Assembly (NCBI GenBank): GCA_963700395.1
Contig: CAVOXI010000003.1
Span: 248,001-312,000 of the forward strand
Direction: 5' to 3'
Length of the DNA: 64,000 bases
Source of the DNA: Prado023 sp963700395
GTDB taxonomy: Bacteria; Actinomycetota; Actinomycetes; S36-B12; CAIYMF01
The notes beneath the pieces were generated by a model, which was not told the origin of the DNA, made no database searches, and was given only the letters and a program-made list of their open reading frames with translations. The position numbers were made by a program, and so were the translations under genes. Positions 17,589 through 26,944 of the stretch are shown piece after piece; the first letter of the stretch is position 1; the number at the start of each line of letters is the position of its first letter.

Positions 17589-18470
17589 ATGCGGACCTTC
17601 CCCACCCCCACACCGATCGCGGTCACCATCGAGGCGAACTTCGCCGATGTCCAGGTCGTGGCCAGCGACCGCCCCGACACCGTGGTCGACGTGCGCCCGA
17701 CCGACCCGGACGATCACGCCCATGTGCAGGTCGCCGAGGCGACCCGCGTCGAGCTGCTCGGCGACCAGCTCCAGGTGATCGCCCCGAAGCCGAGCCTGAT
17801 GGCCCGGATCCTCAACTCCCCGTCGGTCGACATCGTGATCAGCCTGCCCACCGGATCAACCGTGCGAGCCGACCTGGGGGCGGGCAACGTCGAGGCGACC
17901 GGCACGCTGGGGAACTGCATGGTCCGCACGGGCGCAGGCAACATCCGCCTCGGGGACACCGGGGCGCTGGATGCGCGCAGCGGCACCGGCGACATCATGG
18001 TCGGCAACGTCGTCGGCGACGCCACGATCGAGACGCCGGCCGGCCACACCCAGATCGCCTCGGCAACTGGCGACGTGGCCATCAAGAACGGAAGCACCGG
18101 TCCGCGCATCGGCACTGTCGGGGGTGACCTGCGGGTCAGGGCCGGGCACGGCCGGATCGAGGTCGAGTCGGTGGCGGGGAGCGTCGATGCCCGCACCGCC
18201 CACGGGGCCGTCGTCATCGGGGTCGCGACCGGGCCCGAGATGTCGACCTCAAGACCTCGCACGGGGATCTCGAGGTGGGCATCCCCGACGGTCGTGCCGT
18301 GTGGCTGGACCTCGACACGAAGTACGGCCGGGTGGTCAGCGAGTTCGTCCCGATCGCCGACGCGCCGCCAGCAGGCGGGCCCGTCGGTGCGCATCGTCGG
18401 GCGCACCTCGTACGGCGACATCCGAATCCGACGGATCGGCGACACCCCGGACACCGACGGGAGGGCCTGA
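17589..18470 (+). CDS. DUF4097 family beta-helix protein (two compensating frameshifts)
   Basis: About 293 residues without a signal peptide. The repeated short strands (for example GAGNIRLGDTGALDARSGTG, then GDIMVGNVVGDATIET) form the right-handed beta-helix pattern of DUF4097/DUF4098 putative adhesin domains. Near 18235 the frame changes, and the expected continuation (DLKTSHGDLEVGIPDGRAVW) is in another frame until about 18378, where it returns to end VRIVGRTSYGDIRIRR. Net change is a multiple of three. GAGAGGA precedes the ATG, 14 nt after the RHH gene. In actinobacteria such proteins commonly sit between an RHH gene and DrrAB-like exporters; the role is unknown. Confidence 0.75.
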   Translation: MRTFPTPTPIAVTIEANFADVQVVASDRPDTVVDVRPTDPDDHAHVQVAEATRVELLGDQLQVIAPKPSLMARILNSPSVDIVISLPTGSTVRADLGAGNVEATGTLGNCMVRTGAGNIRLGDTGALDARSGTGDIMVGNVVGDATIETPAGHTQIASATGDVAIKNGSTGPRIGTVGGDLRVRAGHGRIEVESVAGSVDARTAHGAVVIGVATGPEMSTSRPRTGISRWASPTVVPCGWTSTRSTAGWSASSSRSPTRRQQAGPSVRIVGRTSYGDIRIRRIGDTPDTDGRA

Positions 18471-18472
18471 CC

Positions 18473-19436
18473 ATGGACGCGCGCACGCCTGCGATCGAGG
18501 TCCGTCGGCCTGACACGCCGCTACGGCGAGGCAACGGTCCTCGATGTCGATGACCTGCAGGTGGGCCAGGGCGAGGCCGTGGCCCTCCTCGGCCCCAACG
18601 GTGCGGGGAAGACCACGATGGTCAACATCCTGTCCACCCTGATCAAGCCCACGACCGGCACCGGGCGCGTGCTGGGCCGCGACGTCGTCCACGAGGCCGA
18701 CGCTGTGCGCAGGTTGATCGGCGTCACCGGCCAGTTCTCCGCGGTGGACGACCTCCTCACCGGCCGGGAGAACCTCACCCTCATGGCCGACCTGCAGCAC
18801 CTGCCCCGCGCCCAGGGTCGCGCCCGGACCGACGAGCTGCTCGAGACGTTCGAGCTGGTCGAGGCCGCCGACCGGGTGCCCACCACCTACTCCGGGGGCA
18901 TGCGCCGCCGCCTTGACCTGGCCATGACCCTCATCGGCCGGCCCAAGGTGATCTTCCTCGACGAGCCCACCACCGGCCTGGACCCCCGATCCCGTCGCAC
19001 CGTGTGGGAGATCGTGCGCGGTCACCTGCGCGAGGGCGTCACCATCCTGCTCACCACCCAGTACCTGCACGAGGCCGACGAGCTCGCCGACCGCGTCGTC
19101 GTGCTCGACGCCGGTCGCATCGTCGCGAACGGCACTCCCGACGCCCTCAAGCGCCAGGTGCCCGGTGGGCATGTCCGGGTCACCTTCGACACCGACACGG
19201 GTTTGGCCGCCGCCGCCATCGCACTCGGCAGCCAGGCTGACACCGAGCACCGCTCCCTGACCCTCCCCATCGACGGAAGCGTCGCCTCCTTGCGCGGCGC
19301 CCTGGATCGGCTGGCCCCCCATGAGTCGGCCGTCACCGACATCACCGTGCACCGGCCGGACCTCGACGACGTCTTCCTCGCCCTGACCGGGCACGCTGCA
19401 GCCCCGTCCGCCACGACGATGGAGGCACTCTCATGA
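18473..19436 (+). CDS. DrrA-type ABC transporter ATP-binding protein (frameshifted near start)
   Basis: About 320 residues. Walker A is GPNGAGKTT, the signature YSGGMRRRLD, Walker B KVIFLDEPTTGLD and the H-loop in TTQYLHEADELADR, all typical of the daunorubicin-resistance (DrrA) group. The start MDARTPAIEV and the body (VGLTRRYGEATVLDVDDLQV) are in frames that differ by one extra base near 18503. The C-terminal about 80 residues form the DrrA regulatory extension. The stop overlaps the permease ATG (ATGA). It powers export of a hydrophobic compound; substrate unknown. Confidence 0.85.
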
Positions 19437-20236
19437 GCATCGCCCTGCCCACCCGCGATACCGCCACGATGCTGCGCCGGAACCTCCGGCACATCCAGCG
19501 CTACCCCTCGCTGACGATCATGCTGCTCGCCCAGCCGGTGCTGATCCTGCTGCTCTTCGTCTTCGTCTTCGGCGAGACCCTCGGCGCCGGCGTGAGCCCG
19601 GACCTCGCCAGTGGCGGGCGCGCGGTCTACCTCGAGTACGTGATGCCCGGCATCCTGCTGTTCGCCATCGCCGGAGTCGGCCTCGGCACCGCGATCTCGA
19701 TAGCCGCCGACCGGACCAAGGGCATCATGTCCCGCTTCCGAACGATGGGCATCGCCCGCTCCGCGGTACTTGCCGGAGAGGTGCTCGGCAGCATGGCCCA
19801 AGCCGCCTTCGTCCTGGTCGTGGTCAGCGCGATCGCGGTGCTCCTCGGTTACCGACCCGGCGGCGGCGCAGCGGGGTGGATCGCCGCCTTCGGGATCGCC
19901 CTGGCAATCTCGTTCCCCGTCATCTGGATCTGCCTCGCCCTGGGCCTGAACGCCCGCAGCGTCGAGACCGCCAGCAACACGCCTCTGCTGCTGATCGTGC
20001 TGATCTTCTTGAGCAGCGCCTTCGTGCCGGCCGAGTCCTATCCGATGGGGCTGCGCTGGTTCGCCGAGCACCAACCGTTCACGCCCATGATCGAAGGGGT
20101 CCGCGGGCTGCTCGACGGCACGTCCGAGGGATCCACGGTGCTCATCGCCCTGGCCTGGTGCGCGGCCCTCTCACTGATCGGCTACCTGTGGGCCCGCCAC
20201 CTGTACGAGCGCGAGCCCTGCCCCCGTCGCAGGGTG
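19433..20236 (+). CDS. DrrB-type ABC-2 permease (frameshift at C-terminus)
   Basis: About 268 residues with six hydrophobic segments, starting MLLAQPVLILLLFVFVFG and including YVMPGILLFAIAGVGLGTAI and the ABC-2 signature zone IMSRFRTMGIARSAVLAGEV. LLLIVLIFLSSAFVPAESYP before the last extracellular loop is characteristic of DrrB proteins. The uninterrupted frame runs on past LWARHLYEREP into Arg-rich nonsense overlapping the next gene; removing one base near 20219 gives a normal end (...REPAPVAG, TGA at 20234-20236). Partner of the ATPase, with which it overlaps by 4 nt. Confidence 0.85.
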
Positions 20237-20364
20237 AACGCCGACGGCGTGCTGCCGCGCGGAGAGCCGCTCGCCACGTCGTCACCCGCTGAGGGGCTGG
20301 GCGCACCACGGATCGACCCTCACGGCCTGGCTACAGGCGCCGGCCCCGCCATTAGTCTCGCGGT

Positions 20365-20958
20365 ATGCCCGAGTTCAGCTGGCGACCGGCCAACGACGCG
20401 ACGAGCGAGGACGTCGAGGCCGTGTTCGACGCCGGCGGCGCCCGCAGGTGCCGCTGCCAGGCGCTCAAGGTCCCGGGCTGGATCTGGCGCGACACGACCC
20501 AGGAGGAGCGCGACGCCGCGCTCCTGGAGCAGGCCGGCTGTGGCACGAGCGGCCCCACGTCCGGCCTCGTTGGGTACGTCGATGGCGAGCCGGCTGGCTG
20601 GGTCGCGGTCGAGCCACGGGAGGACTACCCGAGGATCTGGGCCCGGCAGAAGTCGTGGATGCGGATGGATCCCGACCTCGAGGGCGTCTGGTCGGTCACC
20701 TGCTTCGTCGTGCGCAAGGGGTTCCGTCGTCAGGGGCTGATGTACGAGCTCGCCGCCGCCACCGTCGAGTACGGCAGACAGGTCGGTGCTCGGGTTCTCG
20801 AGGGCTACCCCACCGAGCCGCCGCCGGGGAAGACCGTGATCTGGGACGAGGCGTCGGTCGGGCTGCTCCAGGTGTTCCTCGACGCCGGCTACGAGGTCGA
20901 GGCCTCGCCCACCCTGCGCCGCAGGGTGGTTCGACACCGACTCGGCGCGTCGTCCTGA
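20365..20958 (+). CDS. GNAT-family N-acetyltransferase
   Basis: A 197-residue acetyltransferase. The acetyl-CoA site is visible as VWSVTCFVVRKGFRRQGLMYEL (motif A with RxxGxx), followed by the helix AAATVEYGRQVGA. N-terminal Cys residues (GGARRCRCQAL) are a feature of one actinobacterial GNAT branch. Substrate unknown. No Shine-Dalgarno: TAGTCT at 20353-20358 lies 7-12 nt before the ATG, so the mRNA is probably leaderless and has its own promoter, separate from the exporter operon upstream. Confidence 0.8.
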   Translation: MPEFSWRPANDATSEDVEAVFDAGGARRCRCQALKVPGWIWRDTTQEERDAALLEQAGCGTSGPTSGLVGYVDGEPAGWVAVEPREDYPRIWARQKSWMRMDPDLEGVWSVTCFVVRKGFRRQGLMYELAAATVEYGRQVGARVLEGYPTEPPPGKTVIWDEASVGLLQVFLDAGYEVEASPTLRRRVVRHRLGASS

Positions 20959-21165
20959 CGGCGGGTTGCGCTCACCGGGGGAGGCGTCCGCGAGCAGATG
21001 GGGCTGTTGATGGTGTACCTAGTGGGACGGGCGCGGCGGCCAGCTCGTCCCGGTCCCGGAGTTGGGCGCTCGAGGTCCAGATCGCGGTGCCGCATCCGGG
21101 CGCGGGCCCTGCCTGGCCCGGTGCCCCTGTGATCGCCGCGTGATCGCCATGTGAGGGAGGACGCA

Positions 21166-22473
21166 ATGACATCCCATTCGACCGCCGCTCCTGATGCTGC
21201 GATGAGGGATGCGCTCGCGGAACTCGGTCTTGAGCCCCGGCTCGTCTCCACCAATGACGCTGAGGCGTTCGAGGCGTGGCTGCAGGTCGCCGCGCGGGGA
21301 TTCCTCGATCAGGAGCGCAACGCCGAGCAGGTGGGCTCGGCGCGCGATCGTGTCGGCTACCGGCGGCTGGTCGGGGTGCACGACCCGTTCGCGCCGGTTC
21401 CGGACAGCCCGGTCGCCACGATCGCGAGCTGGATCGCGGAGCTCACCGTGCCCGGCGGGCGCGGCATCCCCTCGTCGGCGATCAGCGCAGTCACGGTCGC
21501 ACCCACGCACACGCGGCGCGGCATCGGGCGCGCCATGGTCGAGGAAGGGCTGCGCCTCGCCGCTTCCGAGGGGGTGCCGGTGGCGGTGCTCACGGTCAGC
21601 GAGTCGACGCTGTACGGCCGGTACGGCTTCGGTCCAGCCACTCTGGCGGGTTCGCTGAGGATCGACACCAAGCGGGCGCGGTGGGTCGGACCGGCAGTGC
21701 AGGGGCGCGTCGACTACATCTCGCGCGACCGCGCACGCGAGCTTCTGCCCGAGCTGCACGAACGCGTTCGCCTGAGCTCGCCGGGCGAGCTGGAGATGCC
21801 CGGCGGCCACTGGGACTCGATCGCGTCGACGAGGCCCGACGCGAAGGACTCCGGCAAGCACCGGGCAGTGCAGTACACCGACCCTGCGGGCCAGGTGCGC
21901 GGCGTCGCGCTGTATTCCGTTGCAGAGAACCACGATGACTTCACGAAGGCGACGGCGACCGTCACCTATCTCGTCGCAGAGACACCTGACGCGTATGCGG
22001 CCGTCTGGCGCTTCCTGCTGCAGCTGCCGCTCGTGGGCGAGCTGCGCGCGTACCTGCAGTCGGTGGACGAGCCCGTGAGGTGGATGATCGATGATCAGCG
22101 CGCTGCGACGCTGACCGTCGTGGATCACCAGTACGTGCGCATCATCGACGTGCCCGCTGCGCTCCAAGCTCGGACGTTCGGCGCCCCCGGCACCCTCGCC
22201 CTGGACGTGTCCGATCCCCAGGGCCTGGCCACCGGTCGCTGGATCCTGCGCGTCGACGACCAGGGAGCAGGCACCGTGACGCCGTGGGAGGACGAGGCTC
22301 CGGCCGACGCGGTCGCCGTGCGCCTGGGCATCACCGAGCTGTCGGCGGCCTACCTCGGCGGAGTATCGCTGGCGACCCTCGCCGCCGCCGGGCGGGTGCA
22401 GGCCACGGATGCCTCGACCGCCGCCCGAATCTTCTCGTGGCACGTGACGCCGCGCCTGAGCTTCTGGTACTGA
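21166..22473 (+). CDS. Eis-like multidomain acetyltransferase
   Basis: About 435 residues with the architecture of the Eis family. The N-terminal GNAT domain contains ISAVTVAPTHTRRGIGRAMV (V/I-x-x-x-R-R-x-G-I-G) and the ESTLYGRYGFGPAT segment, a middle GNAT-like domain follows, and an SCP2-like C-terminal domain ends HVTPRLSFWY with the terminal carboxylate that acts as catalytic base in Eis. Mycobacterial Eis acetylates aminoglycosides and lysines of proteins. GGGAGG precedes the ATG at 21166; an in-frame GTG 15 nt earlier is less well placed. Monocistronic in a spacer of about 200 bases on each side. Confidence 0.85.
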   Translation: MTSHSTAAPDAAMRDALAELGLEPRLVSTNDAEAFEAWLQVAARGFLDQERNAEQVGSARDRVGYRRLVGVHDPFAPVPDSPVATIASWIAELTVPGGRGIPSSAISAVTVAPTHTRRGIGRAMVEEGLRLAASEGVPVAVLTVSESTLYGRYGFGPATLAGSLRIDTKRARWVGPAVQGRVDYISRDRARELLPELHERVRLSSPGELEMPGGHWDSIASTRPDAKDSGKHRAVQYTDPAGQVRGVALYSVAENHDDFTKATATVTYLVAETPDAYAAVWRFLLQLPLVGELRAYLQSVDEPVRWMIDDQRAATLTVVDHQYVRIIDVPAALQARTFGAPGTLALDVSDPQGLATGRWILRVDDQGAGTVTPWEDEAPADAVAVRLGITELSAAYLGGVSLATLAAAGRVQATDASTAARIFSWHVTPRLSFWY

Positions 22474-22599
22474 CCGACTCAGCGCGGGGTCAAGCGCCCC
22501 GGGACTCCCAGAACGGGCCGGCGGACCTTCAACTCGACCTCACGCGGCGATTCCGGAGAAGGCACCGGGACGGGGGCCGAAGTGCTGGTCAAGGACCTT

Positions 22600-22639
22600 G
22601 ATACCGAACCGATACCGCACCGAAGGGGCCCCGATACCG
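22600..22639 (+). promoter_or_regulatory. GATACCG heptamer repeats at 11/22-bp spacing
   Basis: GATACCG occurs at 22600, 22611 and 22633, that is on an 11-bp grid with one position skipped (22622). Heptamers on an 11-bp period are typical of sites for OmpR/PhoB-type and SARP-type winged-helix activators. The array ends about 58 bp before the haloperoxidase ATG, a suitable distance for activating its promoter. Confidence 0.5.
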
Positions 22640-22697
22640 CCTGGGAGCAGCCTCGATCTGCCGGCCCCGCCCCGAGGCCGCCGATCAAGGAGCACAC

Positions 22698-24080
22698 ATG
22701 ACCACCACCGCACCACAGATCCCCAACGCACTCGCCGCCGAGCACCCCCACCGCGGTCTGCACGAGATTCATGGCCCCCGCCCACGAGCGGTGCGCACCC
22801 TCGGCGCGACGATCTTGATGGCCCCCCTCCTCGCCGTCCCGCTCGCAGGACCGGCCGTCGCGCATGGTGGAGGTTCCTCCGAGGCGCGGGACCTCGCATC
22901 GTCGACCGCGGTCTCCTGGCAGCGCACGGCGATCCGCACCGTCTACACCGAGGGGGCCAAGGCGCCGCCGGATGGGGCGCTGTACCTCGCGTTCACCTCG
23001 CTCGCGGTGCACGACGCCGCGGTCGAGGCCCAGCGGCGCGGCCCGCAGGTTGCTGCCGCCGCGGTCGCCACGGCTGCCCACGACGTGCTGCTCGAGTACT
23101 TCCCCGCCTCGGCTGCAGCACTCGCCGCGGACCTGGCCGCCAGCCTCATGCCGGTCCCTGACGGCAGGAAGGAGGCCCTCGGGGTCGCCATCGGCGCTGC
23201 CGCCGCCGACGAGATGATCGCCTCGCGGGTGGGGGACGGGCGCAACAACGTCTTCGCCGACGGAAGCACGGTGGCCCCCTACGCAAAGGCCCCGGCTGCC
23301 CGGGATACTGGCAGCCGCCGGCAAGCGGCATGGCCCTGTACTGGCTCGGCTTCGTCAAGCCGGTCATCGACGTCAGGCCCGTGAAACTCGACGGCCCCGA
23401 CGCGCTCACCAGTGCCGCCTACGCACGGGACTACGAGGAGGTCCGCAAGGCCGGTGAGCTCAACGCGCCCCTCACCGATCGAACCCAGGAGCAGACCGAC
23501 ATCGCCAAGTTCTTCGCCAACAACCCCGTCCCCATGTACCGCAACGCGCTGTGCGACCTGCTCGAGGCTGAGCCGATGGGGCTGTTGGCCACGACGCGGC
23601 TCTTCGCGCAGACCGACGCCGCGGTTGTCACCACATTCATCCAGACGTGGCGGGCTGAAGTACGAGGTCGGCTTCTGGAGGCCGGTCCAGGCGATCGCCG
23701 GCGCCCTGACTGACGGCAACCCGGCGACCAACCCGCACCCGGGGACCATGCCGTGGGCGCCGCTCATCGCCAATCCCGCCTACTCCGACTACACCAGCGG
23801 CCATGGGTCGGCAACCTCACCGTTCGCACAGGTGCTCCGCCGGACCCTCGGCGACCACACCACGCTCGTGCTCAAGGCCGGCGCACTGACGCGGACCTAC
23901 ACCTCACTCAGCGCGCTCGAGCATGATGCCCTGAACGCCCGGATCTGGGGTGGACTCCACTTCCGGACCGCGATGGAGGACACCTACGACCAGGGCCATC
24001 GGACCGCGAACCGGGTGATACGAGCGATCCCCGAGCGCCGGGACTGGTGGGACGGCCACCACGACAACCATGATCGGTGA
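22698..24080 (+). CDS. Secreted vanadium-dependent haloperoxidase/PAP2-type phosphatase (frameshifted)
   Basis: About 460 residues with an N-terminal export signal (TLGATILMAPLLAVPLAGPAVA). The C-terminal region carries the vanadate/phosphate-binding motifs: LKYEVGFWRPVQAI (Lys and Arg), YTSGHGSATSPF (Ser-Gly-His), and GLHFRTAMEDTYDQGHRTA (Arg and the catalytic His). These are arranged as in vanadium chloro/bromoperoxidases of the PAP2 fold. Frame changes occur near 23295 (before PGYWQPPASG) and near 23653 (TWR to LKYEV). The start has AAGGAG 5 nt upstream. It may halogenate organic substrates with peroxide, or act as an acid phosphatase; sequence alone cannot separate these. Confidence 0.75.
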
Positions 24081-24233
24081 CACCGAGGAATGATCCGGCG
24101 CGCCGCTGCGGTGCATCAGGTGTAGCTCCGCAGCGGCGCCCGCGAGCTCGAGATCGGGTTCTTCCCCGCGAGTGACGAACCAGGGATCCGCCGACCTCGC
24201 GCAGGGCCTCCAAAGCCTCTCCTGCATCATGTG

Positions 24234-24249
24234 AGCAAGCACACTTGCT
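24234..24249. promoter_or_regulatory. Inverted repeat AGCAAG-CACA-CTTGCT
   Basis: Perfect 6-bp arms around a 4-nt centre, 46 bp before the hydrolase start, followed directly by a further TGC. This has the form of a TetR- or PadR-type operator. No regulator gene of that kind is adjacent. Confidence 0.4.
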
Positions 24250-24294
24250 TGCCTGCTCGGCATGTTCAGCGCGCGGGTCGGACAGGAGGTCACC

Positions 24295-25404
24295 ATGGCC
24301 CGTACGGACACCCCGGCGAGGACCGGTCGCTCGACTGCCAGGGGTGTCCTGACCTGCGGTGCCGGCGTGGTCGCGGTCGCGCTCGGGGTGGGGATCGGCC
24401 TTCCGCACCTGGTGAAGACCGGGCTGACTCCCACCTCGGTCGCCGGGCTCGCTGCGCTCGCGGCCGGCCTCGTGCTGATGGTGATCGGCGCCCGGATGAT
24501 CCTCGCCGGGCGCCGCTGGTGGGCCGGCGCGCTGGTGAGCCTCACGCTGGTTGTCGTGACCGCCCTCACGCTGCTCACCCTGGGCCAGGCACTGGCTGCG
24601 ACCACGGTCCCGCCCACCACGCTCGGAACAGCGACCCCCGCGGACAAGGGCCTGGACTATCGCCAGGTCACGGCACTCACGGCCGATGACGTCACGCTGT
24701 CCGCGTGGTACATCCCGTCGACCAACGGTGCGGCCGTCGTGCTGCGTCACGGGGCCGGGTCCACCCGGACCGACACCCTCGAGCAGGCCGCGGTCCTCGC
24801 CCAGGGCGGGTACGGCGTCCTGATGATGGATGCCCGCGGGCATGGGCACAGCGCGGGCAGGGCGATGGACTTCGGCTGGTACGGCGACCAGGACATACGC
24901 GCGGGGGTCGACTTCCTCGCCTCCCAACCAGAGGTCGACGGCCGGCGGATCGGCGTGGTCGGACTGTCGATGGGAGGCGAGGAGGCGATCGGCGCCGCGG
25001 CGGCAGACCCGCGCGTCCGGGCCGTTGTCGCCGAGGGCGCCGGCCAGCGGACGGCGGCGGACAAGCAGTGGCTCTCTGACCTCTACGGAGTGCCCGGCGC
25101 CATCCAGGAGCAGCTCGACAGGATCACCTACGGAGTCACCGACCTGCTCACCCCCGCCGACCCACCCACCCCGCTGCGCCGCGCCGCCCAGTTGGCCTCA
25201 CCTGCCCCGATGCTCCTGATCGCTGCCGGCGACGTCCCCGACGAGGAGCATGCCGCGAACTGGATCCGCGCCGGGTCCCCGGACTCGGTCACCCTCTGGG
25301 TCGTCCCCGGGGCAGGACATACCGCCGGCCTGCGCACGCACCCCGATGACTGGCAGCGCCGGGTCACCGAGTTCCTCGACAAGGCGCTGGGGACCCAGAC
25401 CTAG
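24295..25404 (+). CDS. Membrane-anchored alpha/beta hydrolase
   Basis: About 369 residues. Three hydrophobic segments fill the first 110 residues (VLTCGAGVVAVALGVGIGLP; SVAGLAALAAGLVLMVIGA; ALVSLTLVVVTALTLLTL), then an extracytoplasmic alpha/beta-hydrolase domain. Nucleophile elbow GLSMG lies in RIGVVGLSMGGEEAIG, the oxyanion region is RHGAGSTRTD, and the C-terminal GAGHTAGL supplies the catalytic His. The closest general class is the S9-like/BAAT-like esterase group. AGGAGG lies 5 nt before the ATG at 24295, which decides it over an in-frame upstream ATG. A palindromic operator-like site precedes it. Confidence 0.75.
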   Translation: MARTDTPARTGRSTARGVLTCGAGVVAVALGVGIGLPHLVKTGLTPTSVAGLAALAAGLVLMVIGARMILAGRRWWAGALVSLTLVVVTALTLLTLGQALAATTVPPTTLGTATPADKGLDYRQVTALTADDVTLSAWYIPSTNGAAVVLRHGAGSTRTDTLEQAAVLAQGGYGVLMMDARGHGHSAGRAMDFGWYGDQDIRAGVDFLASQPEVDGRRIGVVGLSMGGEEAIGAAAADPRVRAVVAEGAGQRTAADKQWLSDLYGVPGAIQEQLDRITYGVTDLLTPADPPTPLRRAAQLASPAPMLLIAAGDVPDEEHAANWIRAGSPDSVTLWVVPGAGHTAGLRTHPDDWQRRVTEFLDKALGTQT

Positions 25405-25518
25405 CAGGGGGCCCGCGCGGCCGAGCCCGTCGATGACCAGCGAGCGTCGCGGCGCCAGGTCCATCATGGGCATCATGGCGGCCGGGAAGGCAGCATCCAG
25501 GACCTGATCCGCGAGGTC

Positions 25519-26224
25519 GTGGTCACGGATCAGGCGCTGACCCACTACCGGCGCGCTCGTGACCCCGAATCCCGGGTGGACCTGGATCCGCAGTGGCTTG
25601 GCCTGTCGCGGAAGTGGGCAGCCGCCGCCGACCAGCTGGAGGAGCGCGTGGCCCTGATCGGTGCCGGGGTGGAGCGGGGCGAGGCAGCTGCCGTGACCGC
25701 GGCGCTGTCGTACCTGGAGGCCGACCCGTACTACTTCCGATCGGGATACGCCCGGAACCGCCTGACCAGATGCCTCTCCCACGCGCGGCTCTCGCCCGTC
25801 GACGCCGATCGCGCCCGTGCGCATGTGCTTGCGGTCGTGGACGGACAGCGGCATTGCGGCACCGCCTCCGTGGGGCGCCTGGCCCGATCGGTGGCGAACA
25901 ACGGACTGCGTCGGGCGCTACGAGCCAGGATGCACACGAGCGATCCTGGCAGTCGCCGACGCTGCGCTTGCCACGATCGTCCGGGTCAGACACCCCGGCC
26001 TCAGCCCCCTCGACAGGCAGGTGGCCCAGGACCTTCTGCTTGCCAGGGTCGCCCGCAGCCCACACCTGACCCCCGCCGCCGAACGGATCACCCGCTGGTT
26101 GTGGTCCCCCGAGTGGGAGGCTCAGCTTCGAGCGCTCGTGCGGCACCACGACTCCCATAGGGGGGCGGCAAAGCAGATCCTCCTCGCGGCAGACCAGCGC
26201 CGTGAACGGCGGCCGGGTCCCTGA
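25519..26224 (+). CDS. Conserved-looking hypothetical protein (frameshifted)
   Basis: About 235 residues, all-helical in appearance, rich in Ala and Arg, without signal or membrane segments. The first part (TDQALTHYRRARDPESRVD...) ends near HTSDP, and the remainder (AVADAALATIVRVRHPGLSP...) is in the next frame; one extra base near 25946 joins them into one continuous helical protein. It ends HHDSHRGAAKQILLAADQRR. The start is uncertain, since the frame is open upstream and no clear Shine-Dalgarno is seen. I do not recognise the family; the aromatic/Arg pattern is compatible with a nucleic-acid-associated protein but this is a guess. Confidence 0.45.
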
Positions 26225-26326
26225 CACCGCGGGTCAGCGATGCTCGTCACGGGGCCCGGGTCCGCCGCTGTCACAGCCTATTGCCAGGTCAGTTGCAGGA
26301 GCGGCCGGGCACGCTACCCTTCGCGG

Positions 26327-26764
26327 ATGGCTGAGCCAGTGAAGAACGTGCCGAGCGAGCGCTCCGCGGACGACGTCATCGCCGCACTCGAGGACGAGCA
26401 GGTGGCCGCCGACAGCCTGGCGCTGGTGGAGATCATGGCGCGACTCAGCGGCCATGAGCCGCGCGTGTGGAACGTCGCCACGATCGGGTTCGACAGCTAC
26501 CACTATCGGTATGACAGTGGTCGCGAGGGGGATGCGCAGGCCCTCGGCTTCTACCCGAGGAAGGGCAAGATCACCGTCTACCTGATGGATGGCACGTCGC
26601 GGTACGCCGACCTGCTGGCGGACCTGGGGAAGCACACGACGAGTCGTGTCTGCCTGTACCTCAAACGGCTGAGCGACATCGAGGTGCCGGTGCTCGAGGA
26701 GATCCTGAGGCAGTCGTACGCCAACGTGAAGTCCCAGGACGGCGAGATGAAGCGCGTCGAGTAG
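26327..26764 (+). CDS. DUF1801 domain protein
   Basis: A 145-residue cytoplasmic protein. The C-terminal half is the YdhG-like DUF1801 fold: ALGFYPRKGKITVYLMDG, then DLLADLGKHTTSRVCLYLKR and IEVPVLEEILRQSYANV. The N-terminal helix (ADDVIAALEDEQVAADSLAL) and RLSGHEPRVWNVATIGFDSYHY complete the domain. No function is established for this family. There is no Shine-Dalgarno; TACCCT at 26315-26320 sits 7-12 nt before the ATG, indicating a leaderless mRNA. Confidence 0.75.
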   Translation: MAEPVKNVPSERSADDVIAALEDEQVAADSLALVEIMARLSGHEPRVWNVATIGFDSYHYRYDSGREGDAQALGFYPRKGKITVYLMDGTSRYADLLADLGKHTTSRVCLYLKRLSDIEVPVLEEILRQSYANVKSQDGEMKRVE

Positions 26765-26944
26765 CAGGGATCTCCGGGGCTGGCCAGCATGGGGGTGTGG
26801 AGCGGCTGACCCGGTATCCTCGGCGGTTCCAGAGGTCTCCGATCACGCCATCTGCTCCGTTGCCCCTGACAGGACACCCGGACGTCAGTCCTGGTGACCC
26901 CCGCCGTCCCGGGCGGGGATTCCCCACACAGAAGGAATCCTCCG

